Shown here: piece by piece, positions 19,540 through 32,499 of the stretch
Numbering within the stretch: position 1 is the stretch's first letter
How the letters are laid out: each line of letters opens with the position of its first letter
Source: Capsicum annuum
Taxonomy: Eukaryota > Streptophyta > Magnoliopsida > Solanales > Solanaceae
Assembly: GCF_002878395.1 (NCBI RefSeq)
Contig: NC_061121.1
Location: 130,791,226-130,855,225 of the forward strand
DNA: 64,000 nucleotides
Direction of reading: 5' to 3'
The notes under the pieces: generated by a model
The model's database searches: none
The model's input: only the letters and a program-made list of their open reading frames with translations
What the model was told of the DNA's origin: nothing
Made by a program: the position numbers and the translations under genes

Positions 19540-21047
19540 TGATAAGTCATCAATTTGATAACTTACTAACATTTTAAGCCTAAATTATCATGTTTTTTTA
19601 TTAATTTTTTGTTAATTTCTTACTTAATGCTTATTTGTGTAGGTAAAAGTGAAATGAGAAGATGAGCAAGAAAACTTGATAAAAATGAGCTAAGGAGAAG
19701 GTGAAAGAGAAGAAATGTGAGCAAAAAGAACAAATACTAAAACAGCAGTCCCAGGTGTCGACCCTCAGTTATTACGATCGCGACCTGAGGGTCGTGATTG
19801 TGATCAGTCAACAACTCCAGTGGAGGGCAATCACGATATGACTACCACAATCGCGGTGTCGTGATCGTTGTCCAAAGACGATAATCGCGGTAGAGCGGAT
19901 AAGTTTTAAGGGTATTTTTGTAATATTTGGCGAATGTGGAATTGGGGCTTAAATAGGGGGTTTTAGTTCATTTTTCACACCATATTTTATCATAAATATT
20001 ATTCTGTCCTTAGTTTAGGGTTTATCACTTGGATATTTAATTTATACTAATTTAAGGAAAGATTTAATTAGAGAAACTCCAAAGTGAAGAATTGGCAAAT
20101 CCCATTGAGGATTCATTGGAATTTAAAGTACGGTTAGCATTGTTTTTATTTTTCATGAAACAATCTGATGGATATTTTGGTATACTTTTGTTCATTATCT
20201 TTATGAGGTGCTAGTTCTTCCTATTGAGATTATGTAAGAATAGGGTGCATTAGTGTGTGTGGTGATTCATTTATGTATATGCTAATCTGTTGGTGTTAGG
20301 TTCTACTATTTCTTGAGTAAATTGATTAGGATTTATGGGTGAAGGCCCTAAATACCCAAAATGGGTTTATGGGTAAAACCCCCAAGATCTTAAAAGACTA
20401 AACCATCCTTGAAAGAGGGTTTTGGGTGAACTTTAGGAACCCTCATCATCCTTGAAAGAGGGATGTGGGAACTAAGGCAACAGTAGACAATTATTGGGCT
20501 TAGTTTGTTAATTTTCACCATCTTAGACATAAGGGTGAATATGAGGTTGACTATCCCTTTGGGACCATCCAAGAAATAGGGGTGCCCAATTGAGGTATTG
20601 GGTGGCATTAATTGACACACTTGTTAGATACTCGAAAGTGTCAATGAGTGACTTCTTTAAGGTTTTGTTGAAGAACTAGCCTCAAGGACTTTAAACCTAG
20701 CATACCATATCATCAGTTATTAGAATTTGCACCGAGTTATCATGTTGCCATGCATAACATGCCCCTAGGAAAGCATAGTCCCAAGATCCATTTTAAATTG
20801 ATTATACTCTAATTATTCTTAGTTTTGAATTAGTCGTTTAGAAGCCGAAAATTAATCATATCTTTAAAACATTTAAAACCACTTAATCTTTGTATCGTAA
20901 GTTTGAATTTAGTAAGTACTTTTATTTCTAACTTACCAATTCACCACTCATATTGTTCCTTGTGAATTAGACCCCTGACTTTATTGGGTTATAATATTGA
21001 CAATGATCGCCTTACACTCAAATTCATGTGTAATTTGAGCATTATCA
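19540..21047 (+). mobile_element. 5' LTR of Athila/Tat-like element L
   Basis: The LTR begins TGATAAGTCATC and ends GAGCATTATCA, giving TGATAA...TTATCA inverted termini. Three bases later the tRNA-type primer site begins. A GC-rich, CpG-containing segment lies at 19754-19890. Length is 1508 bp. No matching 3' LTR is in the window. Confidence 0.85.
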
Positions 21048-21050
21048 AAA

Positions 21051-21066
21051 TGGCACCGTTGCCGGG
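21051..21066 (+). promoter_or_regulatory. Primer binding site of element L (tRNA-Asp type)
   Basis: TGGCACCGTTGCCGGG differs at one position from the TGGCGCCGTTGCCGGG site shared by plant Athila/Tat retrotransposons. It lies 3 bp after the 5' LTR. Confidence 0.85.
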
Positions 21067-21830
21067 AAACAATTTGGTATATTGAGTTAGTTTCTTACTT
21101 GCTTGAATTCAAACTTATAAATATTTGTTTGTCATTTTCTTTTGTTTCTTTTGCTAGATAGGTTTTTATTTTTGTTTATTTGTTAATATGGCATCTTGGA
21201 ATAAAAGTGAGTTTGGGGGTTGGAAATCCTGTCTTGATGATCCATGACCATATTATGATGGACTCCACTTTTTGCAAGATTGTAGATATGCTCCTCGGAG
21301 AGAGATATGTGCACCATCTAGATCCTATTGGGAGTATGATTGTTCTTTATGTGGTGGTAGAGATGGACATTGAAGTGATTATCCAAATGCCCATTCCCCC
21401 GTTATACTAACCTAATTACTAGTTCTTCTTATTAGTTTGATAGGTTTTATGATAAGAAAAAGGAAGAACAACATGCCGAAGACAATAGGATTGAAGAATG
21501 ATCCAACTTATCTCGGATAGGCTGGACACAACGGGGGATAACATATACCTCATGCATCAATCCATGGGGGCATGTAAAAAGGAGGTTAAAAGATTGGAAG
21601 AGATGGGTAATGAAGACAATCTTTCAAATTCCATGAGTATACCCGCTCATCAAAATGAGCTTGACATGAAACAATCCTTGATTATTTCCCAACCAACCGA
21701 ACCTAATATGGTTGAAGTTGACGCAATTCAACAAATAGAACTAGAGTCAAAAGAAGAAGCCAAGCAAACCTCTTATGAAAAATCTAGTCTTTTTGGGTTG
21801 AGAATGTTGAGAAGGATGCGACTCTGAAAT
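21067..21830 (+). pseudogene. Gag-like remnants of element L, no pol
   Basis: Plus-strand readings at 21180-21410 and 21498-21827 have the character of a truncated gag. The first has an Asp/Tyr/His-rich stretch, an RYAPRRE-like phrase in the alternative frame and a CSLCGGRDGH knuckle-like Cys pattern. The second has a Met/Glu-rich helical region ending near 21827. I do not recognise a standard capsid domain. The element is cut at about 21830, where minus-strand chromovirus RT begins. It was probably a non-autonomous derivative even before truncation. Confidence 0.5.
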
Positions 21831-21839
21831 TAGGAAGAA

Positions 21840-22512
21840 GACCTCACTCAAACCACTTTTCAACATTATGCTTGGCGAAAAACAGATGATCTCTCAAAGT
21901 CTGTTGCACAATCCTCAAATAATGTGCATGCTCCTCTGAAGGAATCCAAATAAGGCCTGAACACTCAATTGATAAAATCCACAAATGCAGTTGGGGTATT
22001 AGTCAACCCGTAGGACATTACTAGGAGCTCATAATGACTATAATGGGTCCTAAAGGTTGTCTTGGGATACCCTCAGACCAAATCCTAAACTGATCATAAC
22101 CAAACCTCAAATCAATCTTAGAAAACACTATTGCACCCTGAAGCTGGTCAAACAAATCAGCAATAAAAGGCATAGGATAATAGTTCTTCATCATCACCTT
22201 ATTAAGCTTAATATAATCAATACACATCTGCATAGAGCCATTCTTCTTCTTCACAAACAACATAGGAGCTCCCTAAGGAGACACACTTGATCTAATAAAA
22301 CCCTTACCAAAAAGATCCTGAAGCTGTGAATTCAACTGTTTAAGCTCGGCAAGAGCCATACGATAAGGTGCCATAGAAATTGGACTGGTACCATGCTTAA
22401 GATCAATAAAAAAGTCAAACTCACATGTAGGAGGTATACTAGGTAGATAGATAGGAAAAGCATCAGGAAACTCACAAACTATGAAAATAGAGTCAAGCAA
22501 CAAACTCTCCAC
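21840..22512 (-). pseudogene. Reverse transcriptase fragment of element D
   Basis: The reading enters through FPDAFPIYLPSIPPTCEFDF and PISMAPYRMALAEL, then the RT finger and palm: [36 protein letters not shown] and [12 protein letters not shown]. These are hallmark gypsy RT stretches. The last recognisable words, near 21870, correspond to the section after the catalytic loop. The reading is broken near 22260 (stop between the SSVSP and LFVKKK blocks), and shifted near 22021. It is truncated at the left and therefore has no connection domain or RNase H. Confidence 0.8.
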
Positions 22513-23040
22513 ACTAACATCATGAATATAGGTGAGATAAGACTCGCAACCCTTAAAATAAGTCTCCTATAATAAATTTAAGAAATAATACCCATCAGCT
22601 TATGGATAACAACTCTCTGCCACATGATCAATGGTATGTCGATCAAGGATAAGGTAACAAACTTGGTAAAACAATCCATGACCACATGATAGTGGGATAA
22701 CTAATCCATGCCTAGAATCATACCAAAATCCACTATGTCCAATATAATAAGATAAACATGGGTATCACCATATCTAATAGTCACAACACAGGATCTGAAC
22801 ACTCGATAATCTACTAAATAATCACCTAGGGGAGTAGGTACACGTAAGGAAACGAATAATAAATCCTAAGATAACTCCAATCATGGAGAAAAATAAGCAG
22901 AAACATAAGAATAAGTAAACATAAGAATAAGTTGACTTGGGATCAAATAAAGTAAAGGATGACTGGCGGCATACCAGAATTATACCTGTGACAACAACAT
23001 CTGAAGACTCAGCCTTACGTCTAGCAGGTACTACATAAAA
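22513..23040 (-). pseudogene. Protease and linker of element D
   Basis: A retropepsin-like site reads LFDPKSTYSYV near 22950, where gypsy elements usually have Asp-Ser-Gly-Ser or Asp-Pro-Gly-Ser. The Gly is replaced by Lys here, so it would be inactive. Downstream the reading contains ILDIVDFGMILGMD near 22720, the conserved strand before RT. Stops occur in several places. Confidence 0.65.
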
Positions 23041-24543
23041 CTAATCATACCCGCCATCTAGCTGGGCTCTTGATAGATCACCTCCCCTACCTATTGGGAA
23101 ACCTCTATGGGCACCCAGGGGACCACCTCTACAACCATATATACCACCTCCAATTGAGAGATAAACTTGTCTAATGGGGGGAACAATCTGTGCTGCAATA
23201 ATAATTGCCCCACGACTAGGGCAATCACACAAGTAATAACTAAAAATTCTATAACTATAGCATGTCACATGAGTTTTACCTAAAATAAAATACCATACTG
23301 ACCCAAAACAACCACCACAACTAGAATAAATAGAAGATGAACCCCTCAAAAAATGACCAGAACATTGACTAGAGCGATCACTAACACAAACTAACCTCTG
23401 TCAGTAATCTGGACCACTTCCTAAATGGGTCTACTAGGATAAGTTTGAGGTTGATATAACTGATGTGGATGGTACCTACCTTATGAACTATTGCCTCTAA
23501 ATCGAGAGCTACTATGACTCCCACTAAAACTACCCTTATATTGAGGCCTCTTAAAACTACCCCCTTGGGCCTCGCAATACACCTCATTTATCATATGAGA
23601 GTAATCAGAAACCTAAAAAGGAACTACTTATAGCAACCAAACTCTAAGTAGTCATGTGGAGAGGAAGTCTTAATCCATGTACAAAGAAAAGAAATCTCTC
23701 ATACTCAGTACACAGAATAAAATTAACATGCCTAACCAACTTATGTAAACGAGCCTCATACTCCACAATTGTCACAGAGCCCTACTCCAATCTTAATAAC
23801 TAATTTTTCATATGATCCTTAAGGCTGCGAGGCATGTACTTTCCTAGAAGATCTTGAAGAACTAAAACTATTTCAAAGAGGAAGATCCAGCTGGCCTAGA
23901 ATAAAAATGACTCCTCAACCAATGTTGAGCTGTCAAGTCTAAATGAAAAATAGTGTAATACGGACCATGATTCTAAACTAGGTAAATTTATAGAGCCTAT
24001 CCTCACAAGAAATCGGAAATTCATATGCATCCTCAGCTAGTGCACTAGAAAACGCAGGTAGAGCCAATCTTTAGAATTTACCCAATATATTCTACTACTC
24101 AACAAACATAAACGAATAGGAAACCATTGACTGGGCAACTACCGACTGAGCAATTACCCACACAGGAGGGACCTCGACACTAGGAGCTGCAGCAATAGGC
24201 TTTGCCCCAGCCTCATTACCACTCTGATCTATAGATTGTACACCATTAGATGGTTTATCATCGACCAACGCCAAAAAAAAACAAAAGTATCCCTGAGCAT
24301 TGAAGAAGAAATAAATGCCGGAGTAGCTTGGTTTGGTCCCTGGCATACCACTGGCTGGGGAAAAATAACCTCTAGCTCTGGAGTAGAAATAGGGTCTGGT
24401 GAAGGAACCCTATCCTGGCGCCTAGATGAAGACACATATCGAGGCTATAAATAACCTCTAAATCATCCATGAACAACGACAGGATTCCTAGACTTGATCT
24501 TGGAACACTCATCTCGTATAGTACTAGCACGTATCCTAGCCAT
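23041..24543 (-). pseudogene. Gag of element D, degenerate
   Basis: The start codon at 24543 (MARIRAST) lies about 160 bp after the primer site, as usual in this group. A Pro/Ala/Val-rich N-terminal section follows at about 24350-24100. The capsid-like middle at 23600-24060 is unreadable in one frame. Near 23170-23290 there is a Cys-containing, Tyr-rich knuckle remnant, preceded by an Arg/Gly-rich stretch at about 23041-23160 and 23480-23587. Many stops and frame changes are present. The call rests on position between primer site and protease as much as on sequence. Confidence 0.6.
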
Positions 24544-24699
24544 CTATGAAATGGTAAAACTAAAGGAATGCCTTAGAAACCAACTAAGACACTTAGCACA
24601 AAATGGGTTAAAGGAGTGAAGAACTATTAAAAATTTTCTATAAACACTCAAGGATAAGAAATGAATGTCATCTTACTGATATGTAGGACTCTACTCAAC

Positions 24700-24716
24700 A
24701 CTTGCTCTTGTACCAA
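24700..24716 (-). promoter_or_regulatory. Primer binding site of element D (tRNA-Met-like, degenerate)
   Basis: On the minus strand this reads TTGGTACAAGAGCAAG, close to the TTGGTATCAGAGCAAG found after the 5' LTR in chromoviruses. It lies about 33 bp inside the LTR end at 24749. Confidence 0.6.
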
Positions 24717-24748
24717 AATATTGGTGGAACCTAGGCTCTAAACTTATT

Positions 24749-27476
24749 TGTCATGACCCATTTTATGAGTCATGATAGAACCTACTAAACCCCGCTAGTA
24801 GGTAAGCCCAATTGTAGCCCAGAGCTATTTGCAATGGGCTAACTTGGTGGAAAATAACCCCAAAGGGTGAAATGGACAATATAATTCAAAAACAAGCAAG
24901 GCAATGTAAATACTCTAAGAAGTCGCCATAACATAGAAAAATATTCCACGAATTGGTAGAGTCAGTACAAGAACTACTAAATATACACCACAAGTTCTAA
25001 ATAATCCATACAATCTATCTAGAAACAAAAAACTAGACTTAATTAAATAGAAGGAAATTGGGAAACTCTTACTCCAAGAGCTCACCCTATATTTGAAATC
25101 CAACACAACATGATCCTCGAATCAACAGAGGCAACTAATACTCGGATCTACACTAAAAAGGTACAAAAGTGTAGTATCATGACCAAATCCGAGGGTACTC
25201 AGTAGGCATCCTCGATCGACAGAGATAAACCATGATATAAATGCAATAAAATTCAAGATAACATAACTAAGTCAGAAAATGGGCAACCTGTACATATTTC
25301 CTACATCATTGCACATAATGAAATAAATAAATCAGAGCAATAATATAAAAAACAAAAAATTATAACTATAAGATCGGCCCTCATAATCCAATAAGTGCAA
25401 TAAAATAAATAACCCAATGCAACTCCCCATAAGCCTGGAGGGTGCAATCGAGTAAGAATAAACCGAACCACCATACATTTTCCATTTTCCATGATACTGC
25501 TAGAATCCATCCATGTTATGACATACTATAATCAATATCCGATTCTTGAACTTGAATTGATACCCATATCTAAGCATTACACTCCATTACCAGATTTGAG
25601 CCAGTATCATAAGTAATAGTCGAACTCGAATCGATAATTATATAATCAATATTATAATTAATATCCAGACTTGAAGCAGTAAATATATAATCAATATCAT
25701 TATGGACAATATTTGAACTCAAACCATTATATATATAGTCAATATCATAAACAGTACGCCGACTCAATTCGGTAAATATATATGTATATAAATTATTAAC
25801 ATAATACCAATAAGCATCAACTTCCAATACCAACCCATCACAAGCATCAAGTGCCAAATCTCCTCAATATTACCTTAGTAAGCATTTTCAAGGTGCACAA
25901 CAAGCAAATAAAGGTTTTTCTATGAGTAACACAAATCTTGGCCTAAGGTGGGTCAAAGATCCCACTTCCAAATCTGCGACTATATTTTAGGCAAATTTCG
26001 ACTACAGACTAGGCTAAGGTATCTAAATCCTCTTTTAGGAGTTAACTAAGCCACAATCAACCCTAAGATATAAATCTTACCTAAAAAAGTACAACTAAGT
26101 CAATTATGCCTAAATTACATTTCGAATAGCTTAAACGGTCCAACTAACCCAAGTATTGCTAATTTCACCATCAAAACCTAAAATCCATCCCAAATCTAAC
26201 ATAATATCATAAATAAACTATGACATAGATCAATTTAAGAAGAGGTAAAAATCTAGCCTACCTAGATGCTGAATAAAGCTCGAAGAACCTTCTAAATCAC
26301 CGATTTTCCCTTTTGATAAGCTTATACAAGGTGTCACTCTATCAAAATCACAATCTACTCATCACAACGAGAATAATGATAGCCATATTAAACTATGTGC
26401 TTCAGGTTTAAAATTACTCAAAAATCCCATATAGGTTTCTTCTACAAAAATTGCATTTTCGAAGCCAACCCAACATTTTCTTATGCTCAAGGAGTAATTA
26501 CCCTAAAGAATGAGTGAAATTCAAGCTGCATTAGCGCTTCCAATGTTTTTGGATTTTAGGGAATAAAGGAAATAAACCATGGAAATAGAGGAATCTTACC
26601 TTAAATTCTAAGGAGAATCATAAAATAATCATTATCTAAGCTCCCCAAATCACCAACAAGCTCTAATCCTAAATTTTCTCAATATTTGTTGTTTAACTTT
26701 CTTAGAAATAGATGAAGGAGGGTGAAACATAGGCCAAAAAAGGAATATTTATAACCTTCCCAAGTTCTCAAGAGTCACTATCACGACCCTACCTCATAAT
26801 TATGATATCCTCCCCTAGTGGCCACATCCTTTCTCGATGACCAGTAGTCGCATTTGCAACTCTGGTGCTACTATTGAGGGCATAAAGTTTGTGACTGAGA
26901 TAACGATATTGTGACTTCTACCAGAGCCTACCAGCTCGTGATCGCGTCCCAAGGACGAGGTTCGCGAGTGCACCAGTATAACTAAGACTTGGAATTTTCC
27001 ATGTCTCTCCTAACCCCTCAGGATTCATCCAAAGTCCTGTATATATAAATAAACTATACTATATTATAGAATTTGATGTTTTGAACTTAATGGCACAGTC
27101 GAAATTTCCATCCGACATTATTTCAACTAAAAGTGGGTTCGATATCGAACTTGTATTTTCTTAACTTTCCCAAAAATAGGTTGAAATGAGCCCGGGTTCC
27201 TCAGGATCTAAAACAACAGTCCACCTACCTTAAAATAAACATTTAGAGGCTATTGGAACAGCCAAAATTAGCATACGAGGTTGTTTGACTGAGGTTTTTG
27301 CCAGGTAGCCAATTTGAACTAGTGGAGACTTCAAAATAGGGAATTGACTCTAAAAATCAATTGAATTGCCTAGTAACCAAACTATCATTCCCAATAGGTC
27401 ATAGATGACCTGAGTTAAAAAGATCTAATGACAAAAATAAGCAAAAATATGAAAAATAACCAGAAGGGTCATTACA
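24749..27476 (-). mobile_element. 5' LTR of element D
   Basis: On the minus strand the LTR starts TGTAATGACCC at 27476 and ends GGGTCATGACA at 24749. The ends are TG...CA with extended inverted similarity. Length is 2728 bp. It contains an imperfect 45-50-bp repeat at about 25530-25760 and a GC-richer segment at about 26770-26975. The ORFs seen inside are incidental. Confidence 0.85.
25530..25760. repeat. Imperfect ATAATCAATAT repeats inside LTR D
   Basis: The word ATAATCAATAT or ATAGTCAATAT occurs near 25531, 25642, 25686 and 25735, in a context of GAACTCGAAT-like sequence. On the minus strand this yields an artificial Asp/Tyr/Ile-rich ORF. Confidence 0.55.
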
Positions 27477-29053
27477 ACTTCTATGACACTTATAATCTAT
27501 AAGGGTCTTCCAACCCCTCTAGCACTTTCAGCATCCAAGTCAACTTCAATCCTAAACAAAGTTTTGATCAAGTTGGTCCAACTCTTGTGTTGTACCCTCA
27601 GCTTCATCACATCAAAATAGAGGTTGATGCCTTAAATTGATGTATGGAAAGTTATGGGTGTAAGTAGGATTCCATAATAAAGTATATGATAAAAATGATG
27701 ACATAATTATGATGCCACCTATAAGATCCTTCCCCCCACTTCCCAGTTCTTCCCTTCAATCCCACCCTCCCAAGAGAAAATAGATATTTCATAAAGAAGG
27801 TTATAATGTTTTTATGTTATTTTAACTTTTTCTTGTTAATACAATTGAGCGTTACGTTTTAGCTTTATTTTATGATTCTTATAAGAAGACGATAAGTCAT
27901 TTATCCCATCCAATGAAGAACTGAATGTAACTTGAAAGAAAAATCTTACAAATAAGTGCAGAAATGTTAGAAAAATGCTAAACAAATATTTCACTAAAAA
28001 CTCGTAAAATAAGACATGCATTCAATTATTGAAAAAACAACTAATGCCTTGTTACTTCTTTCAAAGACATTAACAACATCAAAAAGTATTTTCCAACTTC
28101 ACATAATTGGTGGAGCTAAACTTGGAGGACTAACGACGTTATCAGGATCTATGAGAAATAAATCACACACTCGCCTTAACAGAAATTCCAACCTCTCTTC
28201 CACAACATTGAGCTGATTGCTCCAGGACCATAGATGATCCTTCATCCTTTTTAGTTTTTCTTCTAGGTCATTAATCCTTTGCATATTTGTTCCGTATCGT
28301 TTTTTGTACCATTAAAAATATCTTAGTGTACTGTAGCAAGTTGTCAATTTTTCCCTAATAAAAATGAACAAATAGAATTTGTTTGCCTAAATATAAATAC
28401 ATAATAGTTAGGACTCGAAAAATAGATAATAATTTCAATTCATACCTTCATATCTTTAGCAATAGGAATTGGAATATTTTTCTTTGATTTGATGAGATTA
28501 ACTACATCATTCCCTATCAAATCAATGTTTAATTAAGAAGATGAACAATGAATTGTTGGAATTAATGCTTTGGTTAGCCAAGCAAGCCTAACTAATGGTA
28601 GCCAATGGAGTGTCTTGAAAAGTCAATCCCTACTTTAAATTAAATTAATTTTCGTTAAATTCTGTTTGACAAGAATTTAAGTGGTTACTTACAAGATTTG
28701 ATATTTTAAGAAATTTTGGTTCTTCAAAATGAATATATCCTCATTATAAATAACTTCAATGGTTTGAATAAAAATGAGATTTGTTCACTCAACCTAATTT
28801 AATATTTTTTAATAAAATTGCATAAAATTTATTTTTTACTCTATCTCTTTGGATTTTTAAGAAAAATAGAATTGCTATTTAAAGGGGTGTTTCTTTTGTT
28901 AGTCAATAAACTAAAAATGAAACAATATAAAGAAAGTATGAAAGAAATAGAAAAAATAATGTTGCTCTAGTAAAGTCCATGACTTGAATAAGGAGGCAAA
29001 TATACGTCTTAATAGCATAGAAAACTCTAGGTCATTCTTAAAAAGGATATAAT
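27477..29053. other. Unassigned AT-rich stretch
   Basis: No retrotransposon or gene family is recognised. A minus-strand ORF at 28099-28284 with a clean heptad-like start (MQRINDLEEKLKRMKDHLWS, then a Leu/Glu-rich helix) stands out, because codon use looks more protein-like than its surroundings. I cannot name it. A short continuation in another frame reaches 28016. This could be the oldest host sequence in the window, but that is not shown. Confidence 0.35.
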
Positions 29054-29160
29054 TGTAATACCCCAGGACTTGGACTCCAAAATTTTTTGAGTGTTGACGA
29101 CAATGCCTAGACTACGACTCAACTGATGAGTTTTCATCACTCATCACGAGTGATGAGATA
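29054..29160 (+). mobile_element. LTR start fragment J
   Basis: TGTAATACCCCAGGACTTGG begins at 29054, followed by CTACGACTCAACTGATGAG and CACTCATCACGAGTGATGAG, wording typical of the first 100 bp of Solanaceae chromovirus LTRs. It is cut at about 29160 where protease sequence of element A begins. Confidence 0.6.
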
Positions 29161-29683
29161 GGTAACCCACCCCCCAATCTATAACCAATTCACTAGGGAA
29201 CCTAAAGATAACCTTACGGGTCCAACAATTCAAGTAAGCGTAACAAGAGTGTAACCAATCCAACCCCAGAATAACATCAAAATCCACTATATCAAGCTCA
29301 AACAAATCTACCAAGGTCTACCTACCACCAACGGATACCACACCCCCCCCATTGACTCTCTTAGCAATAACTGAGACACCTACCGGGGTAGAAACAGTAA
29401 AGGATCCAAAATAAACTTTGCATCAAAACCAATACATACAACCACAAATAGGGTCACATAAGAAATAGTGGACCCTGAATCAAGCAGACAATACACGTCA
29501 CAAGAAAAGAGTTGTAACGTATCAGTAACGACATCAGGTAATGCCTCAGATTCATGCCGAGATGCAAGAGCCTACAACCTATTCTGACTAGTATTGGTAT
29601 AAGAAGTAGGAGAAGACACTGAAACAGCACCACTAGGTGCAGGAGCAGAAAATGAATCAACTGAAGCTTTGATCGCTCCCTAT
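29160..29683 (-). pseudogene. Protease fragment of chromovirus A (left part)
   Basis: On the minus strand the reading includes SVDSFSAPAPSGA, then DVYCLLDPGSTISYVTLF (retropepsin active site Asp-Pro-Gly-Ser), then ELDIVDFDVILGLDWLHSCY, the conserved strand before RT. It ends near 29160 against LTR fragment J. The frame is broken by a few stops. The other half of element A, its gag knuckle, lies at 39682-39998, beyond the nested elements B and C. Confidence 0.75.
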
Positions 29684-30133
29684 TTTGCGGAGAAATGACT
29701 TTTTAAGAGTCGCCACTTAATTTATTTATAAAAATTAAGAAAACATTTATAAATTACTTAAATGATTTCAAAACAGAAAAAATTATTTAAGTTTAGAGAT
29801 TCTAGGTAAGTGATTCTCATTAACATTTTAGAAAGGTTTTTAAGGCACCTAAAATATCTGCTAACTTGCGGTTATCAAGACAGTTTGAAAATGATTCTTT
29901 TGACTAATTTCTAAAGAAAAATTGATTGTTGAAAGGAAATTGCTTTAGGAATATTTTTTCTGAGTTTTATGCAAAATCAATTTTTTAACGACTTTGAAGG
30001 GAACTAACTAGTTCTAATCAAATTAAAGTCAAATAACAAATAAACATAGAAAAAAGAGGAAGAGGAGAAGAAATAAGCAATTTAGGCTCTCAAGCCCAAA
30101 TCTATTAGCCCTAACATAATCTAATTGGGCTTT
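29684..30133 (-). mobile_element. LTR B, 3' part
   Basis: This is the noncoding left piece of element B. On the minus strand it would be the end of the LTR, finishing near GCAAAATAGGGAGCGATCA at about 29672-29690. It contains no ORF. Its junction with LTR C at 30134 is sharp. Connection to 36840-39681 is inferred from the nest geometry, since both flank C and both are flanked by A. Confidence 0.5.
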
Positions 30134-32272
30134 TGTAACGCCCTGAAATCCTGTCCTGGAGCATCACATGATGCTTAAGGCTACAAGTAGCCCCAGACTA
30201 ACCCTTTGAGCCCGCTACTTAGTATAACGCTTACTTAAAGACAATGTCTGACTGAAATCTGAGTAAGTACTGTAAAAGTAACAAAAATACTGTAATCTGA
30301 GTATACTGACCATCTAGTTTGACAAAGCCTCTATTACTCAACAAACTAGAGAGCCATTGGGACAGATCCCCAACTGACTCGAACTGAGCTGAAAGTAGTA
30401 GAACAACAACTAAAAATACTGAAGTGTTTGGAGATAAGTCGTCAAACTATGAGGACTCACCACAGTGGAGGTGTAGATAAAGGTACTCGCGATTACTGAC
30501 GCTGCTTGGATAGAGCACCTGAACCTACATTATGAGATAATGTAGCACACAGACGTATATATGGATCAACACATGGAAATGTACTGAGTATATAGGGGTG
30601 TATGAAACTAAATATCAATACAATAAATCTTTAAGGAAAACATACATGGTTTTGTAGATGACTCACATAGCTTGAATAGAACTCTCATAAATCATGAATA
30701 ATGAAACATGTAGTATAATTCACGTGAGCCATTACACTTTATTCTAAATTTGAATTCTTTATTTGATCTAAAGCTTGTAAACTAGTTGAACTCTTAAATC
30801 AACAACTTTTAGAATGTGCACGTTGTGGATAACTATTCTATCCTTGCCTTCGGAGTAAAATCTTTTACTTTTAGTGATCACTAGCTTAACCCACTTGGGG
30901 TAAATCAAGTCCTATGATGGCTCATATTTCTGGGGCATGAGACCTTGGAATCAAGCCCAACTCGGTGCTAAATACTACTCCCTTACTTAAGCTCAGAACT
31001 TTTAAGAAAAATCTACCTTAAGAAACTCAGAAATAAGCAATGGAAGTCAACTATGCTTCCCTATAGATTAAATCAAACGGTGTGGATTTTCTTTCTTAGC
31101 TTAGGATTAAAATCAACTCTTTTCTTAAAACTTTGGTAGACTATCACCAATAGGCTTTAAAACTTTAATAGCATGAAAATATCAATACACTTCTTGAAAC
31201 ACTTTAGAAAGTATCAACAATTCATTCTTGGACTTAAGGCATGTATATTCTTAAGGGATCACAATTCACAATAAAGCTTAATTCATGACACCAATCTTGG
31301 AAACCCTTGAAAATATCACATCAATATAAGAATGTTCAATTTATAGCATGATTATCAATTCAAATCACAAATAAGCAAAATAATCATGCAATTCAAAGGT
31401 TGAACAACTTATCAATTCATATTGTCCAAAATAATATAATTTGGGTACAGACCCACTTGCAAAAACATGAAATTCATTTATAAAAATTAAATCTTTGGGC
31501 ACAAGAACGAAAGAAGTGTTCTTGTTTAAACCCCACATACCTTGAATTAGGAGCTTTGGATGAACTCTAACCCTTAGGACTCTATTCATACACTCGAAGG
31601 GATATTCTTGATGCTTTTGGTTTGAGGAATCCAATTCTTAAATCAATTTGAAGAATTAATGGTGAACTTAGGAGATTCTTGGAATTGGGTTTGGATGCTT
31701 AGGATTTTTAATTTGAGAGAATTTTTTAGAAAAGTCGTATATGATGGTTGGAACGACCTTGGATTAGGTGTTTGGTTGATTTAAGGGACTTGGAAAAATT
31801 CCAAAGTGCCCTTTTTAACATCTGTACAAAGCTGGAAAAATCCAATTTTATGGGCCACCATGACGCGGCACTATCGTGGTGGCTCACTGTAATTTGACAA
31901 ATGGGATTATGGGGGTCACCGCAATGCAGTGCTATTGTGTTGTCTCACTGGTTGGGACCAGGAACTTTAGCACGATGCACCGCTATCATAGAGTTCTACT
32001 GGAAATTTACAATTATCAAAAAGACCCTCTCCACGACGCGCCAAGTACTAAAATGATGCTGTTTTACGACTAGGACATAAATTAGCCATAACTTCAAGCC
32101 CGGTTATCGGATTTGGGTGGATCTTATATCGTTGGAAAGCTAATTAAATTTCCCACATGATAAAAAGTAAAAATTAGGGAAATTCTATATGGTTTAATGA
32201 TACTTCCTTAGGAAATCATTCCTTAACCTTCTTGAGGTGAAATTAAGCTTAAGAAAAGTTTGGGGTATTATA
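30134..32272 (-). mobile_element. 3' LTR of chromovirus C
   Basis: The plus-strand ends are TGTAACGCCC at 30134 and GGGGTATTATA at 32272, the latter a mutated form of the usual GGGTGTTACA. A polypurine tract lies just inside. Length is 2139 bp. It includes a GC-richer segment at about 31855-32045 (ATGACGCGGCACTATCGTGG). No coding potential is visible, and the ORF at 31365-31634 is incidental. Confidence 0.85.
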
Positions 32273-32295
32273 ATATCTCCCCCTTGGGAACATTC
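32273..32295 (-). promoter_or_regulatory. Polypurine tract of element C
   Basis: On the minus strand, AAGGGGGAGATAT lies directly before the 3' LTR. This is the expected plus-strand primer for a gypsy retrotransposon. Confidence 0.8.
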
Positions 32296-32499
32296 GTCCT
32301 TGAATGTCGCTACCTAAGCTAAGACTATAGAGAAAACTGAGGATACACAGCTAAAAAAATGGCTAAATTGAATCTATATCTTTCTAAACTCTTGAATACT
32401 TCAGAGAATGCATGAACTTATATTAAGAATAGCTATATAAATGAATCTTTGATTAGAAAGGGATTGAATTAACAAGGAAAGGTACCTTCGTCTTCTTTT
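32296..32499 (-). other. 3' untranslated part of element C
   Basis: A short noncoding stretch between the chromodomain end and the polypurine tract. Nothing else is seen. Confidence 0.6.

Larger units (their letters stand above)
21830..27476 (-). mobile_element. Chromovirus-like gypsy element D, 3'-truncated
   Basis: Read on the minus strand, the element has a 5' LTR (24749-27476), a tRNA-Met-like primer site, gag, protease and the first half of RT, and is then cut at about 21830 against element L. RNase H, integrase and the 3' LTR are missing. Many stops break the polyprotein. Confidence 0.8.

Noticed and set aside
25570..25857. 95-codon minus-strand ORF with Asp/Tyr/Ile repeats
   Set aside because: It is produced by imperfect ATAATCAATAT repeats within LTR D.
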